64,000 nucleotides of DNA from Microcella daejeonensis (GTDB lineage: Bacteria; Actinomycetota; Actinomycetes; Actinomycetales; Microbacteriaceae): NCBI RefSeq assembly GCF_026625045.1, contig NZ_CP113089.1, forward strand, positions 682,001 through 746,000. The letters run 5' to 3'. The notes beneath the pieces were generated by a model. That model worked only from the letters and a program-made list of their open reading frames with translations, did no database searches and was not told the DNA's origin. Shown here one piece after another: positions 51,658 through 60,200 of this stretch. A program made the position numbers and the translations under genes. Numbering within the stretch: position 1 is the first letter of the stretch; each line of letters starts with the position of its first letter.

Positions 51658-52302
51658 TCAGTGCCCTCGGCTCGTGGTCGCCGGGCCGACGCGCGTGGCC
51701 ACCCATTCGATGAGCGGCTCGGTCGCGCTCCAGACCGCGAGCACCTCGCTGGGCGGCGCCTCCACCGGCAGGCGCCGCAGCGCCGCGTAGTGCTGCAGCC
51801 TCAGCAGTCGGATCGCCGGATGCGCCGGGTCGATGCCGCGCGGCGCGGTCTTGAGCGAGGGCCCGGCCAGCTCGAAGCCCTGGGATTCGAGCGCGCTCAC
51901 GATCGACTCGAGCTCCTCGGCCGCGGCCGCGTCATCGACGATGAGGCCGCGGGCGCGCTCGAGCTGGTCCTTGGAGGGCCCGTAGAGCCCGCCGCCGACT
52001 TCGATGCGCTCGGCGTCGAGGTTGACGTAGACGGTGCCGACCTCGCCCGCCATCATGCTGGCATCGACGCGGTACGGGCTCTTGTCGGCGCTGAATCGCA
52101 CGTCCCGGTTCTGGCGCATGATCTTGCCGGGGCCGTAGCGACGCTCGGCCTCAGCCAGCAGGGCCTCCATGGGCCGGCGGATCGCGCGGTCGTAGACCTC
52201 GCGATGCTCCTCGACGTAGGCCTTGCTGTTGTCAGCGGCGATACCGGTGAGATACGTCGTCGCCTCGTGCGTGAAGGGGACGAGGACGGGACTGTCGGAC
52301 AT
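51658..52302 (-). CDS. DUF2461 family protein
   Basis: 214 residues of the DUF2461 (TIGR02453) family, function unknown. Diagnostic blocks are L-T-G-I-A-A-D-N-S-K-A-Y near residue 16, R-Q-N-R-D-V-R-F-S-A-D-K-S-P-Y near residue 62, and Y-V-N-L-D-A-E-R-I near residue 90. ATG 52302 has GGAAAGG upstream; an in-frame ATG at 52332 would add ten residues. Confidence 0.87.
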   Translation of the reverse strand: MSDSPVLVPFTHEATTYLTGIAADNSKAYVEEHREVYDRAIRRPMEALLAEAERRYGPGKIMRQNRDVRFSADKSPYRVDASMMAGEVGTVYVNLDAERIEVGGGLYGPSKDQLERARGLIVDDAAAAEELESIVSALESQGFELAGPSLKTAPRGIDPAHPAIRLLRLQHYAALRRLPVEAPPSEVLAVWSATEPLIEWVATRVGPATTSRGH

Positions 52303-52419
52303 GGTCTGCCTTTCCGTGACGCGGTTCGACATGGCGTCAACTAATGAACAGAATGTACAACAAGGGTCTCGAGAAGTCGCAGGGCGAGATCGGACGAGCA
52401 CGTGAGGCGCTCGACCGCG

Positions 52420-53331
52420 TCATCCTCCGAGATCGAGATCGCGCACCGCGTCGATCAGCAACCGGGCCGCCGCACCCATCGTCGCGTCCGCGGCGGGCTG
52501 CACCGTCATAGGCACCGACGACCGAGTCAGCATGGCGAGCGCGACCCGCGCTCCCGATCGGTGCTCGACCACGCCCATCTCGTGCCGCAGCGTCAGCACG
52601 GTGCCCGTCTTCGACGACCATCGCGCGTCCTCCGACTCGAGGTCGGGGGCCATGCGCTGTCGAATGACCGAGGCGCCGAGCATCGCCCGCAGCCGTGCAG
52701 CCGTCGCGGTCGACGCCCAGGGCGATCGCCAGAGGGCGGCGAGCAGATCGACGCCCCCGCGCGCGGTGACGGTGGACGCCCGCCCGCCGTCGAGCTGCGC
52801 GATGGGGTGGCCGCCCCCGCGCGACGCCGCCGCGATCGCCGCGACCTGCACGAGCGTCGCGTCCGCCGGCTCGACGCGCTCGAGCGGGGTCCGCGCGAGC
52901 TCCGCCTGCGAGGAGCGGAGCTCCCACCCCTCGACGCCCCACCGCGCGAGGAGCGCGGGCGCAGCCTCGGCTCCGATGAGCTCCTGCAGGGCATCCGCCG
53001 CCGCGCTGTCGCTGATGGTCACGGCGAGGGAGACGAGATCCTCCGCCGCGATCGTAGCCGGGTGGCGGAAACGCGTGAGGCCCGTCGGCCCGGCCGAATC
53101 GATGAGGCCTGGCGGTACGACGACCGGATGCCCGGCGGTGATGACGCCTCGCTCGATCGCGTCGAGCACCGCCGCCGCCAACGGCACCTTGGCGAGCGAG
53201 GCGGCCGGCAACGGGCGATCGGGCTCGTGCGCGATCTCGAGGCCGGAATCGAGGTCGCGGGCGAGGAACGACGCGGTGAGGCCCGCACCATCGAGGAGGT
53301 CGCGCGCCGCAGCCGCGGCTCGGCGGCTCAC
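52420..53331 (-). CDS. class A beta-lactamase-like serine hydrolase
   Basis: 303 residues of the beta-lactamase class A/PBP-like fold without a signal peptide. The S-x-x-K motif is A-A-S-L-A-K (Ser45, Lys48), the S-D-N motif is changed to S-D-S (107-109), and K-T-G is present in S-S-K-T-G-T-V. I do not find the E-x-x-L-N motif that supplies Glu166 in true class A lactamases. It may therefore be a slow or non-lactamase hydrolase, and without a leader it appears cytoplasmic. The GTG start overlaps the end of the LysR pseudogene by 4 nt (GTGA). Confidence 0.8.
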   Translation of the reverse strand: MSRRAAAAARDLLDGAGLTASFLARDLDSGLEIAHEPDRPLPAASLAKVPLAAAVLDAIERGVITAGHPVVVPPGLIDSAGPTGLTRFRHPATIAAEDLVSLAVTISDSAAADALQELIGAEAAPALLARWGVEGWELRSSQAELARTPLERVEPADATLVQVAAIAAASRGGGHPIAQLDGGRASTVTARGGVDLLAALWRSPWASTATAARLRAMLGASVIRQRMAPDLESEDARWSSKTGTVLTLRHEMGVVEHRSGARVALAMLTRSSVPMTVQPAADATMGAAARLLIDAVRDLDLGG

Positions 53332-54230
53332 GCGCCAGGCTCCGCGGCCCCGAGCGCGGCCGCGATCGACTGCCCGATGTCAGCGTGATCAAGGGCGTGC
53401 ACGGCCTCCGCGTCGCCGATGAGCACCGAGACCCGCTCGAGCGCGGGATCGGCGAGCGCGCGCCAGCGCAGACCCCAGCTCTCGGCCTGGGCGCGCGAGC
53501 AGAGCATGAGGTCGTTCGACCCGAGAACGGCAGCGAGCGCGAGCGGCGCCGAGCGGGCCATGACAACCTGGTCGTGCCGCAGCCCTGCACCGTCGCGCGC
53601 TCGGAGGGCGCCGTCCCGGACCGCGGGCACGTCATCCTCGGGCAGCAGGTGCAGCACTTTCGACGGGCGCTGATCGATGCGGACCCCGCGCAGCGATGCG
53701 AGGCGGGACGGCAGCGATGCCGGACCGGGACGCGCCGCGACACCGAGCGGCACGGCCCACGACGGCGCGGCGGCCGCGCGACCGGAGCTCTACCCGCCCC
53801 GGGCGGGCAGCACGGCAACGGCGACGACGCGGTCGCCGAGCATCCGCCCGCGCTGCGGCACGTCGCCCTCGACGCACTCGAGAGTCAGATCGTGCTGGAG
53901 CCCGGCCGCTGCGATGCGGGCGAGGGCAGGGATCGATGTGCGGGGCACGGCGATGCGCACCGTGCGTCGCCGTCCCTGCTCGGCGACGAGCAGGAACTCA
54001 TCCCCGAGCTCGACGAGGCGCCGCGCCACCGGCAGAAGCCCCTCCCCCGCGGGCGTCAGGGCGGCCCCGCGCCGCGAACGGTCGAACAGCGGTGATCCGA
54101 CCTGCCTCTCGAGAGCCGCAATGCGGCGGCTGGCGACCGACTGCGGGATGCGCAGGGCGGCGGCGCCGTCGGTGAAGCCGCCCCGGGCGCTCACGCTGAC
54201 GAAGGCACGGGCGGCGGCGAGAACATCCAT
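53328..54230 (-). pseudogene. LysR-family regulator interrupted by an amber codon
   Basis: The frame from ATG 54230 runs 301 codons in one phase, the normal LysR length, but codon 147 (bases 53790-53792) is TAG. The N-terminal part has the LysR helix-turn-helix: F-T-D-G-A-A-A-L-R-I-P-Q-S-V-A-S-R-R-I, then L-F-D-R-S-R-R-G. The second part resumes in the same frame and reads as the ligand domain (V-V-M-A-R-S-A-P-L, N-D-L-M-L-C-S). A single point mutation or sequencing error explains it. The truncated product would keep DNA binding but lose most of the effector domain. Confidence 0.75.
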
Positions 54231-54352
54231 GCATCGAGATTATTCACGAACAGCATGAAGCGACGCTCTCGATCATTTTCCTGAATGGATGCACGGCGGC
54301 ACCCTGGAACGAGCGGCGCGACCGACGCCGCGAGTGAAGGAGACTCCCCCGC
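54231..54352. promoter_or_regulatory. divergent lysR/bla intergenic region
   Basis: 122 bp between the LysR gene and the beta-lactamase. TTCA-CGAACAGCA-TGAA (54243-54259) is a dyad of the size bound by LysR regulators, close to the regulator start. The region is AT-richer than the neighbourhood. Confidence 0.4.
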
Positions 54353-55297
54353 ATGACCCGCACGCCACCCCGACTCGTCGCCACCGCCCTCGGCTCGATC
54401 GTCGCGATCGCGGCCCTCGCCGGATGCACGGCCGCGGCGGAGCCGCCCGCGAGCATCTCGACCGCGACCGCCGCCCCCGACACCGACGCCGCCTCCGACC
54501 TCGACGGGGCGCTCGCCGCCCTCGAGACCGAGTACGACGCGCGGCTCGGCCTCGCCGCGATCGACACCCGCACGGGCGAGGTGCTCGAGTACCGCGCCGG
54601 CGAGCGCTTCGCCTTCGCCTCGACCTACAAGGCGCTCGCCGCCGCCGCCGTGCTCGACCGCACGACCGACACCGAGCTCGACGCGGTCGTGCCCGTCGAG
54701 CAGAGCGACCTCGTCACCTACTCGCCGATCACCGAGACGCGGGTCGGCGCGGGGATGACGCTGCGCGAGCTCGCCGACGCGGCCGTGCGCTTCAGCGACA
54801 ACACGGCGGGCAACCTGCTGTTCGACGCGCTCGGCGGCCCGGCCGGCTTCGATGCGGCGCTCGAGGAGGTCGGCGACGACACGACCGTCGCCTCGCGCGA
54901 GGAGACGGCGCTCAACGACTGGCAGCCCGGGTCGGAGGACGACACCACGACCCCGCTCGCCTTCGCCCGCGCTCTCGAGGCGTACGCCGTGGGCGACGCA
55001 CTGGATGACGGCGACCGGCAGCAGCTGCTCGAGTGGCTGGTCGGCAACACCACCGGGGATGCTCTCATCCGGGCCGGAGCTCCGGAGGGCTGGACGGTCG
55101 GCGACAAGACCGGCTCCGCCGCCTGGGGCACGCGCAACGACATCGCGGTGGTCTGGCCGCCCGACGACGAGCCCTACGTGCTCGCCGTGCTCTCGAGCCG
55201 CGACGACGCCGGGGCCGATGCCGAGTACGACGACGCCCTCATCGCCGATGCCGCGCGCGTCGCGATCGCGGAGCTGGAGCGCGTGCGGGGCGAGTGA
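54353..55297 (+). CDS. bla: class A beta-lactamase lipoprotein
   Basis: 314 residues with all class A catalytic motifs: Ser90-x-x-Lys93 (S-T-Y-K), S-D-N at 148-150, Glu184 in E-T-A-L-N (Ambler Glu166), and K-T-G from Lys252. Signal peptide with lipobox L-A-G-C, so it is membrane-anchored outside the cell, as in other Gram-positives. It should hydrolyse penicillin-type beta-lactams; spectrum unknown. Divergent from the LysR gene in an AmpR-PenA-like layout, so LysR-dependent induction would be expected if the regulator were intact. Confidence 0.93.
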   Translation: MTRTPPRLVATALGSIVAIAALAGCTAAAEPPASISTATAAPDTDAASDLDGALAALETEYDARLGLAAIDTRTGEVLEYRAGERFAFASTYKALAAAAVLDRTTDTELDAVVPVEQSDLVTYSPITETRVGAGMTLRELADAAVRFSDNTAGNLLFDALGGPAGFDAALEEVGDDTTVASREETALNDWQPGSEDDTTTPLAFARALEAYAVGDALDDGDRQQLLEWLVGNTTGDALIRAGAPEGWTVGDKTGSAAWGTRNDIAVVWPPDDEPYVLAVLSSRDDAGADAEYDDALIADAARVAIAELERVRGE

Positions 55298-55343
55298 GAT
55301 GCGACGAGCCCCGAGCGGTGCCAGCGGCCGAGCGCGCGGCGAC

Positions 55344-56231
55344 TCAGTCGCGAGCGCCGGCGGGGCGGGGGATCGCGAACAGGGAGGGACGCGGCGTGAT
55401 GCGGCGGCCGGCGTCGCCGAGCGCCCGTTCCAGTGCGGCCCGGGGCGCACCGTCCCGGGCCGCGAGCTCGATGAGCGCGTGCCTCTCGAGGGAGACGAGA
55501 CGACGGCGTTCGACGGCGGGGAGGGAGCGGAGCACCCCCTCGGCGGCCCGTTCCGTCATGTTCCCGCGACCCGCGTCCGCGGGCTCCGGGCGGTGCGATG
55601 CCGTCGAACGAAGAGCAGCCCGAAGCGCCCGCCGGCGGCGATCGCGTACCAGCGCTCCGCGACCCAGGGCGCCGGTACCGAGAACGACGACGACGAGCAC
55701 CACGACCGCGCTCGCGACCTCGACGGAGACGTCTCCCGCGGCACGGATCACCGTGACGACGAGCGCGAAGCCGACCAGGCCGCCCTGCACCCACCAGTAG
55801 GTCGCACCGACGTGGGGGTAGTCAGCGGGCGGACGACGGCCGCGATCGCGCTCCGACACGATGGCGAGCACGAACGAGACGACCGCGCACGCCATCGCGA
55901 GCAGAGCACCACTGTCGAGATCATCGATGACGAGATCTCCGCGGTACCCGCTGACCATCCCCGCCGCCACCGCGGCGAACAGCATCGATGCGATCGCCGC
56001 GATCGGAGGCGACGTCCGAGCCCGTGCGTGCTCTTCGCCGCGAAGAGCGCGGCGCTCCTCGATCGACACGCGCCGCAGCTCATCCGCGGCCTGCGGCGCG
56101 ATGATGCGCAGGGCGTCGACGTGGATGCGATCGGACGCTGCGCGGATCGAACCCCCGACCGGTTGCGCCGCGACGATCCGAGCGGCATCGCGCCGCACCG
56201 CGACCGCATCGGCCGAGCTATCCTCCGTCAT
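55344..56231 (-). CDS. hypothetical membrane protein
   Basis: 295 residues. Soluble N-terminus (1-75, acidic and Arg-rich), four hydrophobic segments (about 77-97, 107-124, 147-165, 172-193) and a basic C-terminal region rich in Arg. No family recognised. ATG 56231 is chosen since upstream in-frame codons run through the terminator hairpin and tRNA gene. Confidence 0.6.
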   Translation of the reverse strand: MTEDSSADAVAVRRDAARIVAAQPVGGSIRAASDRIHVDALRIIAPQAADELRRVSIEERRALRGEEHARARTSPPIAAIASMLFAAVAAGMVSGYRGDLVIDDLDSGALLAMACAVVSFVLAIVSERDRGRRPPADYPHVGATYWWVQGGLVGFALVVTVIRAAGDVSVEVASAVVVLVVVVLGTGALGRGALVRDRRRRALRAALRSTASHRPEPADAGRGNMTERAAEGVLRSLPAVERRRLVSLERHALIELAARDGAPRAALERALGDAGRRITPRPSLFAIPRPAGARD

Positions 56232-56249
56232 CGCCACCGATGGTAGCGG

Positions 56250-56295
56250 GATGCAGAAGACCCCCGAACCGGGCGGTTCGGGGGTCTTCTGCATC
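56250..56295 (-). terminator. strong hairpin terminator after tRNA-Ser
   Basis: Perfect 21-bp arms around a 4-nt loop; the left arm begins GATGCAGAAGACCCCC and the right arm ends GGGGGTCTTCTGCATC. Located 14 bp downstream of the tRNA gene on its strand. No U-tract follows, as is common for high-GC actinobacterial terminators. Confidence 0.85.
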
Positions 56296-56309
56296 CCCAT
56301 GAGGGACGG

Positions 56310-56400
56310 TGGCGGAACCGGTGGGATTTGAACCCACGGTGGGCTCAACACCCACACAACTTTTCGAGAGTTGCACCTTCGGCCGCTCGGACACGGTTCC
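56310..56400 (-). tRNA. tRNA-Ser(CGA)
   Basis: Minus-strand cloverleaf. The acceptor stem is GGAACCG pairing with CGGTTCC, followed by discriminator G and an encoded CCA. The D-loop is GTCCGAGCGGCCGAAGG, and the anticodon stem-loop CAACT-CTCGAAA-AGTTG gives anticodon CGA. A long type II variable arm is followed by T-loop GGTTCAAATCC. The variable arm and D-loop fit serine. Followed by the strong terminator at 56250. Confidence 0.95.
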
Positions 56401-56479
56401 GGGGAAGAGTTTAGTACAGGCGCGCGGCCCGGGCGAACCGTGGCCCCGGCCGGGCATCCCGCGCCGTTACGATGCGGGA

Positions 56480-57133
56480 ATGGCCCTTCCTTCGCCGCGC
56501 ACCCCCTGGCTGCGGCGGCGGCTGCGGCAGTGGGATGCTCGCGCAGCGCTGCCCGGAGACCTCGTGTACGCCGCCCTCGGCGACTCCGCCGCGCAGGGCA
56601 TCGGCGCGCGCAGCCTCGAGACGAGCTACGTCGGCCGGCTGGCGGAGCGGCTCGAGCGCCACTCCGGCCGCAGCGTGCGCGTGGTGAACCTCTCGCGCTA
56701 CGGCGCCCGGGTCGACGATTGCGTCGACCGGCAGCTGCCCGCCGCCCTGGCGCTCGACCGCGTCGACGTCATGACCGTCGCCATCGGCGCGAACGACATG
56801 CGCGCCGCCGACCACGAGGGCTTCCTCGCGCGCTTCGACGCGCTGCTGGCGATGCTGCCCGCGCACGCGATCGTCGCCGACCTGCCGTGCTTCCACTTCG
56901 GCGAGCGCGAGTTCGACGCCTGGCGCACCTCGCAGGTCATGGCCGATCGGGTGCGCGCCGCCGGGCTCGCCTTCGCGCCCCTGCACCGGGTGACCGAGCT
57001 GCGGCGCGGCTGGGGCTCGTTCCCGGAGTTCACGTGGGATCAGTTCCACCCGAGCGATCTGGGTTACCGGGTGTGGGAGTCGGCCTTCGCCGGGGCGGTC
57101 ACGCGGCGCGCGCGGCAGCTGCGGGCATCCTGA
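56480..57133 (+). CDS. SGNH/GDSL-type esterase
   Basis: 217 residues. Block I A-L-G-D-S-A-A-Q-G-I-G (nucleophile Ser near residue 37), block III G-A-N-D-M-R near residue 100, block V D-Q-F-H-P-S-D-L-G-Y near residue 190 with catalytic Asp and His. No signal peptide, so cytoplasmic. Substrate unknown. ATG 56480 lies 6 nt after TACGAT (56468-56473), a leaderless layout. The stop codon is part of an 18-bp tandem duplication. Confidence 0.87.
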   Translation: MALPSPRTPWLRRRLRQWDARAALPGDLVYAALGDSAAQGIGARSLETSYVGRLAERLERHSGRSVRVVNLSRYGARVDDCVDRQLPAALALDRVDVMTVAIGANDMRAADHEGFLARFDALLAMLPAHAIVADLPCFHFGEREFDAWRTSQVMADRVRAAGLAFAPLHRVTELRRGWGSFPEFTWDQFHPSDLGYRVWESAFAGAVTRRARQLRAS

Positions 57134-57166
57134 CCGCCGCCCCGTCGCTGACCGCCGCACCGTCGC
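57131..57166. repeat. 18-bp tandem duplication at a stop codon
   Basis: TGACCGCCGCCCCGTCGC (57131-57148) is repeated with one change at 57149-57166. The first TGA is the stop of the SGNH hydrolase gene. Confidence 0.7.
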
Positions 57167-57185
57167 TCGGCCGGCCGCACACGAC

Positions 57186-57221
57186 GGAGCCGCCGTCCTC
57201 CTGGCCGAGGGCGGCGGCTCC
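57186..57221. terminator. convergent hairpin terminator
   Basis: GGAGCCGCCG (57186-57195) pairs with CGGCGGCTCC (57212-57221), extended inside by CCTC/GAGG. It serves the converging SGNH hydrolase and 5'-nucleotidase genes. Confidence 0.75.
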
Positions 57222-57271
57222 GGGATGCGCACCGGGGGTGCCCGGCGGCGTGCGTCTCGCGCGGCGGCGGG

Positions 57272-60200
57272 CTACTCCCCCGCGACCGTCGCGAGCGAGC
57301 GGGATGCGCGGCGGCGCAGCGCGAAGGTCGCTGCGCCGGCGCCCAGCAGACCCAGCGCGAGGGCCAGCAGACCGCCCGCCTCGGCGCCGGTGACCGGCAG
57401 GCCGCCGACGCCGCCGACGCCGCCGCCGGCTCCGGCTCCGGCGCCGACCGCGGCAGGAGCCGCCGCGATCTGCAGCTCGACGCGGATGGGCAGCTCGCCC
57501 GGCACCTGCGACGCCACCTCGAGCACGTAGGCGCCCGCCGCCAGATCGCGCGGGATGACCAGTGCGAACGTCGCGACGCCCTCGGCGTTCGCCGTAGCCG
57601 TTCCGAGCTCGACCGCGCTCAGGGAGATCGCGGCGGCCGTGCTCAGCCCGTCGGCGGCGCCGAGCAGGGCGCCCGAGATGGTCTGCCCCGGCTCGAGACC
57701 GGAGACCGTGACGGGCACGGTGTCGCCCGCCCGCAGGCCGTCGAGGCGCAGCGAGACGGTCGCCCAGTCGTCGGAGCCGATGATCGCGCGACCCAGCGGC
57801 GCCGGCTCGACGACCTCGAACTCCTCGAAGTAGGCCACTGCGGCGGCGAGGTCGACCTGACCGGTGTCGGTGCGGTTCGTGCCCTCGGCGAGGGTGGTGA
57901 AGTTGTCGCCGCCGTTCGCGAGGAACGAGTTCGCCACGACCCGCACGACGTCGTCCGCCGCGATGGGCTCGCCGTTCAGGCGCAGCTCGAGGATTCGCTC
58001 GCCCTGGGGCAGAGACTCGTCGTAGACGTACTCGAAGCCCTCGCTGACGCCGAGGTGCAGCTTGGGGCGCGACGAGCCCGCGGGCTGCCACTGCTCCTCG
58101 AGCACCAGCGTCAGCTGCGCGCCCGTGAGGTCCTGGGTGAACAGCGTGTTGGCGAAGGGCTGCACGCTCGCCACGTCGCGGTACGTCGTCACGCCGTCGT
58201 CGTCGCCGAGCAGCAGGTCGGCACGGACGCCGCCCGGGTTCATGAGCGCGATCTGCGCGGGCTCGCCGCCGAACGACTCATTCGAGGTGGCCCACAGCTG
58301 GATGTCCGCGATCAGGTTGCCGAGGCTCGACTCGGCGACCCGATCCTCGACGCCCTCGGCGTCGAACGCCCGCGTGATGTCGGCGGTGACCGAGCCCACG
58401 ACGGTGTCGCCGACGATCGCGGCGGCGTCGACGGCATCCGCGACGATCTGCGCGACGGCGGCGTCGGCGGGGAAGGCCGCGACGTTGCCCGGGGCGAGCG
58501 GGATGACCGAGCGGCTCGCGCCGGTCACCTCGAGCGTCTCGGTGTCGACCGTGAGCTCGACCTGGGCGAGGTGCGTGCCGTACTGGCCGCCCATGACGAC
58601 GGGCCGCTCGACGCCCGAGCCCGCGACCGGGAAGGCGCAGTCGACGACGATGTGCGTGTGACCGGCGAAGATCGCGTCGATGTCGCTGGAGGAGTCGCGC
58701 ACGATCGAGCCGAAGGCGTCGTCGGCGGCGCCGAGCGTCGCGCAATCCGCCGAGTCGGGGCCCTCGTGCACGAGCGAGACGATCACGTCGGCCTCGCCGT
58801 CGCCCTCCTCGCCGTTGCTCAGCTGCGCCGCGACGCGGTTGGCCGCCTCGACGGGGTCGCCGAACTCGATGCCGGCGATGCCCGCGGGGCTCACGAGGCT
58901 GGCCGTCTGACCGGTGACCGTGCCGATGAAGCCCACCCGCACGCCGTCGAGCTCGGTCACCCAGAATTCGTCGAGCGCGGGGGTCTCGGTGCCGGCGAGG
59001 TAGACGTTCGCGCCCAGGCCGTAGCGCGGGTCGCCGTAGCGGGGCAGCACGCGGTCGGTGAGGTCGGCGAAGCCGGCGTCGAACTCGTGGTTGCCGACCG
59101 CGCCGACATCGAGGCCCGCCGCGACGAGGGCGTCGATGGTCGGGTTGTCCTGCTGCGAGAACGAGGTGAAGGTGCTCGCGCCGATCATGTCGCCCGCGCT
59201 CGCGAAGACCGTGTTCGGGTTCTCGGCGCGCAGCTGGCCGACGGCTCCGGCGATGACCGCCGCGCCCGCCTCGGCCCGGTTGGCCTCGAGGCGTCCGTGG
59301 AAGTCGTTGATGCCGAGCACCTGGATGGTGGTCTGCGGCGTGACCGAGTACAGCGTCGTGGTGCCCGTGATCTCGTTGCCCACGGCGATCATCGCCCGCC
59401 CGGTCGGCGAGTCGCCGGCCGGCAGGAACACGATCGACTCGGGGCCCGAGTCGCCGACCGCGGCGATGTCGTCCTCGACGTCGAGCGAGAAGTCGCGATT
59501 GTTGATGTAGGTGGTGAACTCGGGCGCGGTCGGCACCGTCACGTCGTAGACGGCGATGCCGCCGACGCGCTCGAGCCCGATGAAGGCGTACTGTCGCCCG
59601 TCGACCTCGCCGACGGCGACGGCCTCGGGCTCGGGGCCCTTGGCGTCGTTGCGCGAGCCGAGGACGTTGTCGTCGTTGCCCGCGTTGAAGAACTCGGGCA
59701 GAGCCTCGGCGGTGATCCGCTCGAGCGACTCGCCCGAGTCGCTCACCAGCGTGCCGGCCGAATCCCAGATCGAGAACGACCGCGTGCCGAAGGCGTGCAG
59801 CGCCGAGTAGCAGTCGTCGACCTGCGGGCTCTCGATCGAGACCTCGAGGCGGTCGAAGGCCGCACGGTTCGTCGTGTCGATCGTGTCGCAGAGGGCGAGG
59901 TCCTCGACGCGGACGGGCTCCTCGTAGTCGCCCCACTCGCGGGCGTCGCCCTCGTTGGCCGTGACGACGTAGGTCTCGCCGCCGACCTCGTAGGTGTCGA
60001 TCGTGTCGGGCATGAAGAGCCCCTCGATGCCGTCGACCGTGATGCGCTCGGTGAGGTTCGCGGTGCGGTCGCTCATCGTCATGGGCACGACGCCGCGGTC
60101 GATCGAGCCGAGCGCCGCGAGCTCGAGGGTGCCGTCGACGAGGTTCACGATGGCGAGACCGTTCGCCTCCTGCAGGCTCACGTACGCGGTGACGTCATCG

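Noticed and set aside
53328..53753. A separate 141-residue gene after the LysR N-terminal part
   Set aside because: It is in the same phase as the upstream LysR frame and supplies exactly its missing C-terminal half, so one interrupted gene is the simpler reading.
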